Shown here: one piece after another, positions 1-6,183 of the stretch
Layout: the number at the start of each line of letters is the position of its first letter
How positions within the stretch are numbered: the first letter of the stretch is position 1
DNA from: JAPSGM01 sp036556985
GTDB lineage: Bacteria; Chloroflexota; Limnocylindria; QHBO01
NCBI GenBank assembly: GCA_036556985.1
Contig: DATBIK010000005.1
Coordinates: forward strand, 1-9,237
Length of the DNA stretch: 9,237 nt
Reading direction: 5' to 3'
Program-made: the position numbers and the translations under genes
The notes under the pieces: model-generated
Databases searched by the model: none
Told to the model about the DNA's origin: nothing
What the model saw: the letters and a program-made list of their open reading frames with translations, nothing else

Positions 1-396
<396 letters not shown>

Positions 397-462
397 GACT
401 GGCGGGCTCGACCTCGCGGCGATGGGAGGTGCCTCATGGTAGCCGCTGGGCCCGGAAACGGA

Positions 463-488
463 ACGAGCGCCGCGTCGGCGGCGCTCGT
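463..488 (-). terminator. Probable intrinsic terminator after the zinc-ribbon gene
   Basis: A perfect 11-bp stem (ACGAGCGCCGC pairing with GCGGCGCTCGT) closes a 4-base loop. It lies 27 bp past the stop of the zinc-ribbon gene and 66 bp before the purA start. On the minus strand the stem is followed by TTCCGTTTCC, a broken T-rich tract, so termination may be partial. The hairpin is seen directly; its function is inferred from strength and position. It would insulate purA from upstream transcription or attenuate it. Confidence 0.6.
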
Positions 489-515
489 ATCGGTCCAGGG
501 TTGGACGAGGTTGGT

Positions 516-827
516 TCAGGCGCGGGTGGCGCGAACCTTGTCGAAGCAGCTGGAGCAGTAGACCGGTCGGTCGTTGCGCGGCAGGAACGGGACGAGCGCC
601 TGCCCGCCGCACTCGGCACACACCGCGGCATGCATCTCGCGCTGCCCCCCGTTGCCGCCACCGGAGCCGATGCCCAGCGCGCGGTTCTGCTTCGCCACGG
701 CGCGGCAGCTCGGGCAGCGCTGTGGCTCGTTCATCAGGCCCTTCTCCGCGTAGAACTGCTGCTCTCCGGCGGAGAAGACGAAGTCCATCCCGCAGTCACG
801 ACATTGGATGGTCTTGTCGGCGTACAC
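516..827 (-). CDS. Small zinc-ribbon protein (zf-trcl / CxxC-x-CxxC family)
   Basis: This protein of about 103 residues has no known enzymatic role. Four CxxC knuckles are visible at residues 9-12, 38-41, 70-73 and 91-94, enough to bind two zinc ions. The N-terminal half has the ADKTIQCRDCG...FVFSAGEQQFYAEKG pattern of the 'probable zinc-ribbon domain' family. The C-terminal half (VCAECG...VPF...RPVYCSSCF) is a second ribbon common in Chloroflexota and Actinomycetota small proteins. A Gly-rich linker at 52-62 separates them. I chose the GTG at 827 rather than the in-frame GTG at 851 because an AGGAGG lies between them and because family members begin just before 'ADKT'. It lies between dnaB and purA on the same strand. 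A nucleic-acid-binding or protein-binding role is only an inference from the fold. Confidence 0.85.
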   Translation of the reverse strand: MYADKTIQCRDCGMDFVFSAGEQQFYAEKGLMNEPQRCPSCRAVAKQNRALGIGSGGGNGGQREMHAAVCAECGGQALVPFLPRNDRPVYCSSCFDKVRATRA

Positions 828-837
828 CCTACCCTTG

Positions 838-843
838 CCTCCT
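838..843 (-). promoter_or_regulatory. Ribosome binding site AGGAGG that sets the zinc-ribbon start
   Basis: On the minus strand AGGAGG lies 10 bases before the GTG at 827-825. It falls inside the coding stretch that would be read if the upstream GTG at 851 were used. This favours the shorter protein. Confidence 0.65.
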
Positions 844-993
844 GTTCGCACGCCCGGACCGGAACTTGGACGGTGCTTGTTCCCCTGGTCCTGGGCGAGT
901 TGCGTGCGACAGGCGCGGGGTGCGAGCAGTGGGCCGGACGTTCAGCGCCCGACTATACACGCGGGTTCAAGCACCTGTACATAGCTTGCACGC

Positions 994-2340
994 TCAGTAG
1001 GCCTGCACCTCCGCCTCGCGCTGCATGGTGTAGAAGCGGGTGTTCGCCTTCCGGAACTGGAGCGGGACCTCGCCGATGGGGCCGTTGCGGTGCTTCGCCA
1101 CCTTGGCCTTCACGAGCTCGACCTCGCTCTCCGGGTTCTGCTCGCCCTCGCGGTAGAGGAAGATGACGACGTCCGCGTCCTGCTCGATCGAGCCTGATTC
1201 GCGGAGGTCCGACAGGCGCGGCTCCTGCGTGCCCCGCTGCTCGACGCCGCGGGACAGCTGGGAGAGGGCGATGACCGGCACCTTGAGCTCCCGGGCCAGC
1301 TGCTTCAGGCCGCGGCTGATCTCGCTGACCTCCTGGACGCGGTTCGCCTCCTTCTGCTGCGCGGTCCCCTGCATGAGCTGGAGGTAGTCGACGATGATGA
1401 GGTCGATCCCCCGCTGCTCCGCCTCGAGGCGGCGCGCCTTGGTGCGCAGCTCCATGACGGTGAGCGCCGGCGAGTCGTCGATCCACATCGGCGCGTTGTG
1501 CATGGCGTTCATGACCTCGGCGATCTTCGACCAGTCCGTCTCGTCCACGAACCCGGTCTGCAGCGGTCGCGGGTTGATGCCGCTCTCCGCCGAGAGGAGG
1601 CGCAGGGCGAGCTGCTCGCGGCTCATCTCGAGGCTGAAGATGCCGACCTTCTTCCCCTCGCGCACCGCCGCGTGCTGCGCCACGTTGAGCGCCATGCTCG
1701 TCTTTCCGACGCTCGGCCGGGCGGCCAGGATGATGAGGTCCGACGGCTGGAAGCCGCCGAGCAGCGTGTCGAGCTGCGACAGTCCGGACGGGATGCCGAG
1801 GATCTGGCCGCGGTGCTCGTGGAGGTACTCGAGCCGGTCGTAGGCCTGGCCGAGCAGCGTGGCGAGCGACTCGAAGCCGCCGACCGTGCGGCGCTGGCTG
1901 ATCTCGAACAGGATGCCCTCGGCGCGGTCGATGGCGATCTCCGCGTCGTTCGCCTCCTCGTAGCCGACCGCCGCGATCTTCCCGGCGGCGGCGATGAGGT
2001 TGCGCAGCACCGCCTTGCGCTCGACGATGCGGCCGTACTGCTCGACGTGGACCGCGGTGGGCACCGCGTTCATGAGGTTGGCGAGGTACGCCGGCCCGCC
2101 CACCGCATCGAGCCGCTCGCGCCGTGCCAGCTCGTCGCCGAGCGTGACGAGGTCGATCGGCTCGCGCTGGCCGTGGAGGCCGAGCATCGACTCGTAGATG
2201 TCGGCGTGCTGAGCGCGGTAGAAGTCGACCGGCCGCAGGAACTCGGCGACCTTCAGGATCGCCTCGGGATCGATGAGGATGGAGCCGAGGACGCTCTGCT
2301 CCGCCTCCACCGCCTGGGGGGCCAGCTTGTCGATGCTCAT
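994..2340 (-). CDS. dnaB: Replicative DNA helicase DnaB
   Basis: DnaB is the hexameric helicase that unwinds DNA ahead of the replication fork and recruits primase. The 448 residues are the usual length, and no intein interrupts them. The N-terminal collar domain (PQAVEAEQSVLGS at about 8-20, to about residue 110) is followed by the RecA-like motor. Walker A is ARPSVGKTS at 207-215, Walker B is IIVDYLQLM at 315-323, and SDLRESGSIEQDADVV at 377-392 plus KHRNGPIG at 416-423 give the sensor and arginine-finger region. The ATG at 2340 agrees with family starts, although no clear Shine-Dalgarno sequence precedes it. It lies downstream of rplI, as in many bacteria, but is separated from it by a SnoaL-like gene and a 265-bp gap that probably contains its own promoter. 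Large open frames opposite it are composition artefacts. Confidence 0.98.
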   Translation of the reverse strand: MSIDKLAPQAVEAEQSVLGSILIDPEAILKVAEFLRPVDFYRAQHADIYESMLGLHGQREPIDLVTLGDELARRERLDAVGGPAYLANLMNAVPTAVHVEQYGRIVERKAVLRNLIAAAGKIAAVGYEEANDAEIAIDRAEGILFEISQRRTVGGFESLATLLGQAYDRLEYLHEHRGQILGIPSGLSQLDTLLGGFQPSDLIILAARPSVGKTSMALNVAQHAAVREGKKVGIFSLEMSREQLALRLLSAESGINPRPLQTGFVDETDWSKIAEVMNAMHNAPMWIDDSPALTVMELRTKARRLEAEQRGIDLIIVDYLQLMQGTAQQKEANRVQEVSEISRGLKQLARELKVPVIALSQLSRGVEQRGTQEPRLSDLRESGSIEQDADVVIFLYREGEQNPESEVELVKAKVAKHRNGPIGEVPLQFRKANTRFYTMQREAEVQAY

Positions 2341-2605
2341 GGACGTCGGGTTCGCGCGGGTTCCGTCGCTGCGCCCGCCGGTCGGCTGACGGGCAGGCTG
2401 ACACTAGGGCCTCACGACCATCCATCCGGTCGGTTCTGCGCCGATTTGCAGGCGGTTAACCACAACCTCGAAAGTTCGTCGGGGATAACCCTCGCGATGC
2501 TGTGGATTCGCCACCGGCCGCAGGATCAGACTGGTCCGAGACAGGTTGTCTGTCGCGGAGCGGCCGACGCGCACGGGCCAACCGGGCGGCGGAGACCGGT
2601 CCGGC
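2341..2605. other. Intergenic region upstream of dnaB
   Basis: No gene is supported here. The middle part (about 2440-2510) is clearly less GC-rich than its surroundings. It holds a palindrome GGTTAACC (2454-2461), three DnaA-box-like 9-mers (listed separately) and, further upstream, an imperfect 15-bp dyad at 2523-2537 (GGATCAG-A-CTGGTCC). I could not pick a convincing -35/-10 pair for dnaB. A promoter is expected because of the gap length. No hairpin with a T tract follows the upstream gene. Confidence 0.5.
2456..2509. promoter_or_regulatory. Cluster of three DnaA-box-like sequences
   Basis: Compared with the consensus TTATCCACA (reverse TGTGGATAA), TTAACCACA at 2456-2464 has one mismatch. 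CGGGGATAA at 2480-2488 has two mismatches, and TGTGGATTC at 2501-2509 has two. Their starts are 24 and 21 bp apart, about two helical turns each. This would fit DnaA binding upstream of dnaB, but degenerate 9-mers are common and the call is tentative. Confidence 0.3.
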
Positions 2606-3004
2606 CTAGGCGCCCCACCCCGGCGGTGGCTCGGAGCGCCCGTCGCGCACGTTCCAGGTGTCTCGCTGCTCGAGCACCAGCCCGCGGGCATCGAAGCGCA
2701 GGACCGATGTCCCCGCCAGCGTCACCTCGCGGCCCTCGTCGACGAGCGCCGCCCACCACTCGACCGCGGCGCGGTCGCCGTCGACGATGGGTGTCCCGAA
2801 CCAGGCCCGCACGTCACGCTCCTCGGCGAAGGCAGCGGAGACATACGTGCGCACGCCCTCACGACCGCGGTAGACCGCGCGGAACGGCTGCGAGGAGAAC
2901 ACCGCGTCCGGGTGATAGAGCGCCACGATGGCGTCGACGTCGAGCGCCTCCCAGGCGCGCTGCCAGGTCGCCGCCCAGCGCCGGGCGGCGTGCGCAGGCG
3001 GCAT
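2606..3004 (-). CDS. SnoaL-like / NTF2-fold protein of unknown function
   Basis: The 132 residues fit the short cone-shaped SnoaL/NTF2-like domain family. They begin with a helix containing WQRAWEALDVDAIVALYHPDA (about residues 14-34), the typical 'work load' helix leading into the first strand. Then come a YRGREGVRTY segment (45-54) and alternating strands ending in the motif VLEQRDTWNVRDG (110-122). Such domains serve as small hydrolases, isomerases or ligand-binding proteins; no catalytic pair is clear enough to name a reaction. The ATG at 3004 is preferred over an upstream GTG at 3058, because the extra residues would be an unlikely Ser/Pro-rich stretch inside rplI. With this start the gene begins 4 bp after the rplI stop and is probably co-transcribed with rplI. 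The ribosome site is weak, which fits coupling. Confidence 0.8.
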   Translation of the reverse strand: MPPAHAARRWAATWQRAWEALDVDAIVALYHPDAVFSSQPFRAVYRGREGVRTYVSAAFAEERDVRAWFGTPIVDGDRAAVEWWAALVDEGREVTLAGTSVLRFDARGLVLEQRDTWNVRDGRSEPPPGWGA

Positions 3005-3008
3005 CGGC

Positions 3009-3458
3009 TCAGGCGTTGGCGGAGACCACGGTGACGGTGACCTTGACCTCGATGCCATGGCTCAGCCGGACATCCACCTTGTGTTCGCCGAGCGTCTTGA
3101 TCGGCTCGCGCAGATGGATGGCGTGCCGGTCGACCTCGATCCCCTCGGTGGCGATGAGATCGGCGATCTCGCGGTTCGTGACCGCCCCGAACAGCCGTCC
3201 CTTCTCGCCGGACTTCACCGATGCCTGCAGGCTCAGCTCGCGCAGCCTCTCGGCGGTGGCCTCCGCCCCCTCGCGCTCGAGCCGGTCGCGCTCCTCGCGC
3301 TCCTCCCGGTGGCGCTCCCAGTTCTTCATGGCGCCGGTATCGGCCTTGATCGCCGCGCCGGTCGGGAAGAGGTAGTTGCGGGCGTAGCCGTCCTTGACGT
3401 CCTTGACGTCGCCCTCGCGGCCGAGGCCCTTCACGTCGTGCTTGAGGATGACCTTCAT
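3009..3458 (-). CDS. rplI: 50S ribosomal protein bL9
   Basis: bL9 binds 23S rRNA near the L1 stalk of the large subunit and helps hold the reading frame. The 149 residues match the family length of about 148-150. The N-terminal domain has the signature G-x-V-x-x-VKDGYARNYLFPTGAA (about residues 16-36). A charged helix (about 45-75) links to the C-terminal domain with GRLFGAVTNREIADLI (87-102) and a strand-rich end (VDVRLSHGIEVKVTV). The start is fixed by GAAAGGA at 3470-3464, 5 bases before the ATG. That ribosome site overlaps the stop codon of the upstream DUF1232 gene, so the two are probably translated together. The usual rpsF-ssb-rpsR genes are not upstream. Confidence 0.97.
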   Translation of the reverse strand: MKVILKHDVKGLGREGDVKDVKDGYARNYLFPTGAAIKADTGAMKNWERHREEREERDRLEREGAEATAERLRELSLQASVKSGEKGRLFGAVTNREIADLIATEGIEVDRHAIHLREPIKTLGEHKVDVRLSHGIEVKVTVTVVSANA

Positions 3459-3468
3459 CGAAGTCCTT

Positions 3469-4014
3469 TCAGTTCAGGCTGTCGCGCGTGCTGCCGACTG
3501 CGACGGGGGCGTCGACCGTCTCGTCCCCGGCGGCGGGCATGCCGGCGCCGGAGCGCACCCGTCGGGCGCGCCACTCGCCGAGCATCCGCTTCACGGCGCG
3601 CGAGTCGCGCAGGTCGCCGTAGCGCTCCAGCAGCTCCGGCAGTCGGTCGCGGACCTGGTCGTATCGGTCCCCCATCAGCTCCCGCAGGCGTGCCAGGTCG
3701 CTGTCGAGCTGGGCGGTGCCGTTGCGCGCCCGGGCGGCGTGCTCCTCGCGGACCTCGGCCGGGGCGTTCGCGATGAACAGGTCGAGCACGAGGAGGAGCA
3801 CGGTGAGATCGTCGGCCTGGCCGAGGATCGGAATGGCGTCCGGAACGAGGTCGAGCGGGACGACGACGTAGGCCAGGCCCGCGCCGAGCAGTGCCTTGAG
3901 CGGCAGCGGGGTTCGCGGGTCACGGACGATGCCCCACACCACGCGGGCGTAGGTCGGCAGCTTCCAGACGAGACGCGCGAGGCGCAGGTAGCGCCATCGG
4001 CCGGACACGTTCAC
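3469..4014 (-). CDS. DUF1232 (YkvA-like) family protein
   Basis: This 181-residue protein carries the hallmark DUF1232 motif, PLDLVPDAIPILGQADD at about 53-69, inside a hydrophobic stretch (about 42-82) that could make one or two membrane passes. A basic, aromatic-rich N-terminus (residues 5-30) precedes it. A charged helical region (about 86-150) and a disordered-looking C-terminus follow. The family is widespread and its function is not established. I see no catalytic residues. The start is a GTG at 4014, with GGAG 8 bases upstream; a second GTG two codons later is possible. It is the first gene of the likely DUF1232-rplI-SnoaL transcript, and its stop lies 10 bp before rplI, so its expression is probably tied to ribosome synthesis. 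Confidence 0.88.
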   Translation of the reverse strand: MNVSGRWRYLRLARLVWKLPTYARVVWGIVRDPRTPLPLKALLGAGLAYVVVPLDLVPDAIPILGQADDLTVLLLVLDLFIANAPAEVREEHAARARNGTAQLDSDLARLRELMGDRYDQVRDRLPELLERYGDLRDSRAVKRMLGEWRARRVRSGAGMPAAGDETVDAPVAVGSTRDSLN

Positions 4015-4047
4015 GCGGCTTGCTCCAGGTTCGGTGGGTGAGCCGCG

Positions 4048-4053
4048 ATTCTA
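4048..4053 (-). promoter_or_regulatory. Possible -10 box of the DUF1232-rplI transcript
   Basis: TAGAAT on the minus strand lies 33 bp before the GTG start at 4014, matching a -10 consensus at five of six positions. No good -35 is found 16-18 bp upstream, so the assignment rests on the -10 alone. Confidence 0.35.
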
Positions 4054-4082
4054 GCGCGTCCTTGACGCGGCATCTTTCGCGC

Positions 4083-4240
4083 CGATATTGACCAGCCAGT
4101 GGTCACATCGATCAAGAAGTGCCACCTTCGCAGCCAATTTCGCCACCCGCTGGTCAGATCGAACCAAATGTGCGCCGAAATCGGCCGAGGAAGGGATCAT
4201 CCTGATCCATGCGACCACCTGCTGACCAATTCCAACAGAA
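4083..4240. repeat. Three degenerate direct repeats of about 30-45 bp
   Basis: Three copies can be aligned by eye. Their cores begin at 4092 (CCAGCCAGTGGTCACATCGA), 4143 (CCACCCGCTGGTCAGATCGA) and 4215 (CCACCTGCTGACCAATTCCA), so spacing is 51 and 72 bp. The first two match at about 19 of 27 positions over a 27-bp stretch; the third is more diverged. TGGTCA or its complement occurs exactly at 4089, 4100, 4151 and 4223, with CGACCA at 4212. The first copy contains a perfect TGACCA-N5-TGGTCA dyad (4089-4105). It could be an operator array for an unknown regulator or decayed copies of an intergenic repeat. Confidence 0.5.
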
Positions 4241-4263
4241 GCACGACAGCGCGGCCTCCGACC

Positions 4264-4293
4264 TTGACAATAGAACGTCTGTTCGGGTAGCAT
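4264..4293 (+). promoter_or_regulatory. SOS promoter of lexA with one LexA box
   Basis: A perfect -35 TTGACA (4264-4269) and a -10 TAGCAT (4288-4293) are separated by 18 bp. A perfect GAAC-GTCT-GTTC LexA box (4273-4284) sits in the spacer, where bound LexA would block RNA polymerase. The predicted transcript would start near 4300, about 30 bp before lexA. This is classical autoregulation and should also control the downstream repair genes. Confidence 0.92.
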
Positions 4294-4329
4294 GCTTGCC
4301 GAGCCACCGCTACGAGGAGATCGGCCCGC

Positions 4330-5001
4330 GTGACCAGGCACGACGCCGAGCGCAAGCAGAAGATCATCGAATGCATCGCCCGCACCGTCGCGGAGCGGGG
4401 CTACCCGCCCTCGGTGCGCGAGATCGCCGACGCGGTGGGCCTGGCCTCCACCTCGGCGGTGCACCATCACCTCACCGCTCTCGAGCGCGAGGGGCTCCTT
4501 GAGCGAGGCTCCCACTCCTCGCGCGCGCTGCGCCTGACTGCCCGCGGTGAGGGCGAGCTCGAGGCCGGACCCAGGCGCGCCACGAGCCGGGTCACGCCAT
4601 TCCGCATGCCGGTCGAGCGCGACGTCCTGGCCCTCCCCGTGCTCGGCGAGATCGCGGCCGGCCAGCCCATCGAGGCCTACGACGACGGCGCCGAATCGCT
4701 CGACGTCCCGCGCTCGATGCAGGCTCGCGACGACTCGTACGTCCTCCGCGTCCGCGGCAAGTCCATGATCGACGCCCTCATCGACGACGGCGACTACGTC
4801 GTCGTCCAGCCGCAGGCCACCGCCCGTGACGGCGACATCGTGGTCGCCCTGCTCGAGGACAACGGCGTGACCCTGAAGCGCTTCTTCCGCGAGGACGACC
4901 GCATCCGCCTCCAGCCGGCGAACGCCGAGATGGAGCCGATCTACGCCACCGAGGTCCAGATCCAGGGCAAGGTCGTGGGAGTCATCCGCAAGCTGTCCTG
5001 A
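4330..5001 (+). CDS. lexA: SOS repressor LexA
   Basis: LexA represses DNA-damage genes and is inactivated by self-cleavage when RecA filaments form. The 223 residues have the normal two-domain layout. The N-terminal winged helix includes YPPSVREIADAVGLAS at 25-40 and the recognition-helix region TSAVHHHL at 41-48. The C-terminal S24-type protease domain has the Ala110-Gly111 scissile bond (EIAAGQP), nucleophile Ser145 (GKSMID) and general-base Lys183 (VTLKRF). All key residues are present, so it should be cleavable. The GTG start at 4330 is preceded by AGGAG at 4315-4319 and gives the canonical short N-terminus. A perfect LexA box lies in its own promoter. The next gene starts 14 bp after its stop on the same strand, suggesting an operon with two DNA-repair genes. 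Confidence 0.97.
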   Translation: MTRHDAERKQKIIECIARTVAERGYPPSVREIADAVGLASTSAVHHHLTALEREGLLERGSHSSRALRLTARGEGELEAGPRRATSRVTPFRMPVERDVLALPVLGEIAAGQPIEAYDDGAESLDVPRSMQARDDSYVLRVRGKSMIDALIDDGDYVVVQPQATARDGDIVVALLEDNGVTLKRFFREDDRIRLQPANAEMEPIYATEVQIQGKVVGVIRKLS

Positions 5002-5015
5002 CCCATCATGGACCG

Positions 5016-6167
5016 ATGACGCCGCCGGTCCTCGACGCACGCCAGCTCAACCGCGCCACCCTGGCGCGGCAGGGGCTGCTGGAACCGATCCGCGACCGGA
5101 GCGTTGCCCGTGTCGTCGGTCGTCTGGGCTCCCTCCAGGCACAGCACCCGGACTGGCCGCCCCTCGCGCTCGCCGCCCGACTCGCCGCCGGGAACGCGCC
5201 TGACCTCGACAACGCCCGGCGGCGCCGCACGGTCGTACGCGCCTCGCTCATGCGCCTCACCGTCCACGTCGTGGCCGCCGCCGACTACTGGCCGATGTCG
5301 GCGCTGACCACCCCGTTCCGCCTCGATCAGTTCCGGCTGCTGTACAAGCTGGACCCGGTGACCTCGCCGCTCGCCATGCGCCTCCGCGCGGCGCAGCCGG
5401 CGGCCGTGGCCGCGATGCGCGAACTCCCGCGCAGCGCCGCCGAGATCGAGGCCATCCTGCGCGAGGAGCTCGGGCCGAGGGTCGCGATCCCGCCGCACCG
5501 CTCGCTGTGGCGCCATTTCTCGGGGAGCGTGGGGCTCGTCCAGGTCCCGTACGACGGGGAGACCTACGGCCGCTCGCGCTACGTGGCAGCCGCCGACTGG
5601 CTGGGACCGCCGCGCGACGGCGCCACCGACGAGACAACGGCCGCGGCCCACGTCGCGGAGCGCTATCTCGCCGCGTTCGGTCCGGCGAGCGTCGAGGACT
5701 TCGCCGCGTACGTCGGCCGCGGGAAGGGGCTGACCCGGCTGCGCCGCGGGATCGAGGCGCTCGGGGAGCGGCTCGCCCACTTCCGCGACGAGGCCGGCCG
5801 CGCGCTCGTCGACCTGGCCGACGCCCCGCGACCGCCCGGCGACACGCCGGCGCCGCCACGCCTCCTCGCCCGCTGGGACAGCCTTCTGCTGGCCTTCGGC
5901 ACGCGGCATCGCGCGCGGGTCCTGCCGGAGGCCCATCAGTCCACGGTGATCACGAAGAACGCCGACGTGCTGCCCACCTTCCTCGTCGACGGGTTCGTGG
6001 CCGGCTCCTGGCTGCCTCGCCGCGCGGCGGACGGGACGCCGCGGGTCGAGCTGCGGCCGTTCGGACGGCTGCGACGCGCGGACCGCGACGCACTCGAGGC
6101 CGAGGCCGAGCGGCTGCTGCCAACGCTGCGCGACGGCGCCTTCGGCCGCTACCCCGGCACCGACTGA
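5016..6167 (+). CDS. AlkZ/YcaQ-like winged-helix DNA glycosylase (HTH_42 family)
   Basis: The 383 residues belong to the HTH_42 (PF06224) family, which includes AlkZ and E. coli YcaQ. These glycosylases excise bulky alkylated bases and unhook interstrand crosslinks. Family landmarks are visible. LGSLQAQ at 37-43 places Gln41-x-Gln43 where AlkZ/YcaQ have their catalytic Q-phi-Q. Others are RASLMRLTVHVV (75-86), a second winged-helix segment ERYLAAFGPASVEDFAAYVG (215-234), and a C-terminal barrel-like part LLARWDSLLLAF...LVDGFVAGSW (283-332). The usual RGTLH box is changed to RLTVH, so activity should not be assumed. It starts 14 bp after lexA and ends 16 bp before dinB, without an obvious promoter or strong ribosome site, so it is probably SOS-induced with them. 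Family assignment is firm; crosslink or alkylation repair is inferred from the family, motif and neighbours. Confidence 0.88.
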   Translation: MTPPVLDARQLNRATLARQGLLEPIRDRSVARVVGRLGSLQAQHPDWPPLALAARLAAGNAPDLDNARRRRTVVRASLMRLTVHVVAAADYWPMSALTTPFRLDQFRLLYKLDPVTSPLAMRLRAAQPAAVAAMRELPRSAAEIEAILREELGPRVAIPPHRSLWRHFSGSVGLVQVPYDGETYGRSRYVAAADWLGPPRDGATDETTAAAHVAERYLAAFGPASVEDFAAYVGRGKGLTRLRRGIEALGERLAHFRDEAGRALVDLADAPRPPGDTPAPPRLLARWDSLLLAFGTRHRARVLPEAHQSTVITKNADVLPTFLVDGFVAGSWLPRRAADGTPRVELRPFGRLRRADRDALEAEAERLLPTLRDGAFGRYPGTD

Positions 6168-6183
6168 CATCGGTCCGAAACCG

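Larger units (their letters stand above)
4015..4263. other. Divergent intergenic region between DUF1232 gene and lexA
   Basis: I see no credible gene in this stretch; short frames inside it lack a ribosome site and family features. It is less GC-rich than its neighbours. It contains the ribosome site and putative -10 of the minus-strand gene, a set of degenerate repeats built around TGGTCA/TGACCA (separate entry) and a 12-bp inverted repeat GCCGA-AA-TCGGC at 4174-4185. Promoters for both directions must lie here. Confidence 0.6.

Noticed and set aside
952..957. TATAGT on the minus strand as a -10 for the zinc-ribbon gene
   Set aside because: No -35-like sequence lies at a proper distance, and the site is about 125 bp from the start, so it was not listed as a promoter.
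953..2425. A 490-codon minus-strand frame overlapping dnaB in another frame
   Set aside because: The translation is Arg/Gly/Pro-rich and matches nothing, whereas the 994-2340 frame encodes a complete DnaB with all motifs.
1498..3375. A 625-codon open frame on the plus strand opposite dnaB, the SnoaL gene and rplI
   Set aside because: It is antisense to three well-supported genes, its translation is low-complexity Arg/Ala/Pro/Asp-rich without a domain, and long antisense frames are expected at this GC content.
4051..5040. A 329-codon minus-strand frame opposite lexA reaching into the intergenic repeats
   Set aside because: It is a shadow of lexA. The apparent protein repeat near its 5' part only reflects the DNA repeats at 4083-4240.
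6168..6183. A separate SOS box or promoter directly before dinB
   Set aside because: The 16-bp gap contains no GAAC-N4-GTTC and no promoter-like hexamers; dinB is better explained by read-through from the lexA promoter.
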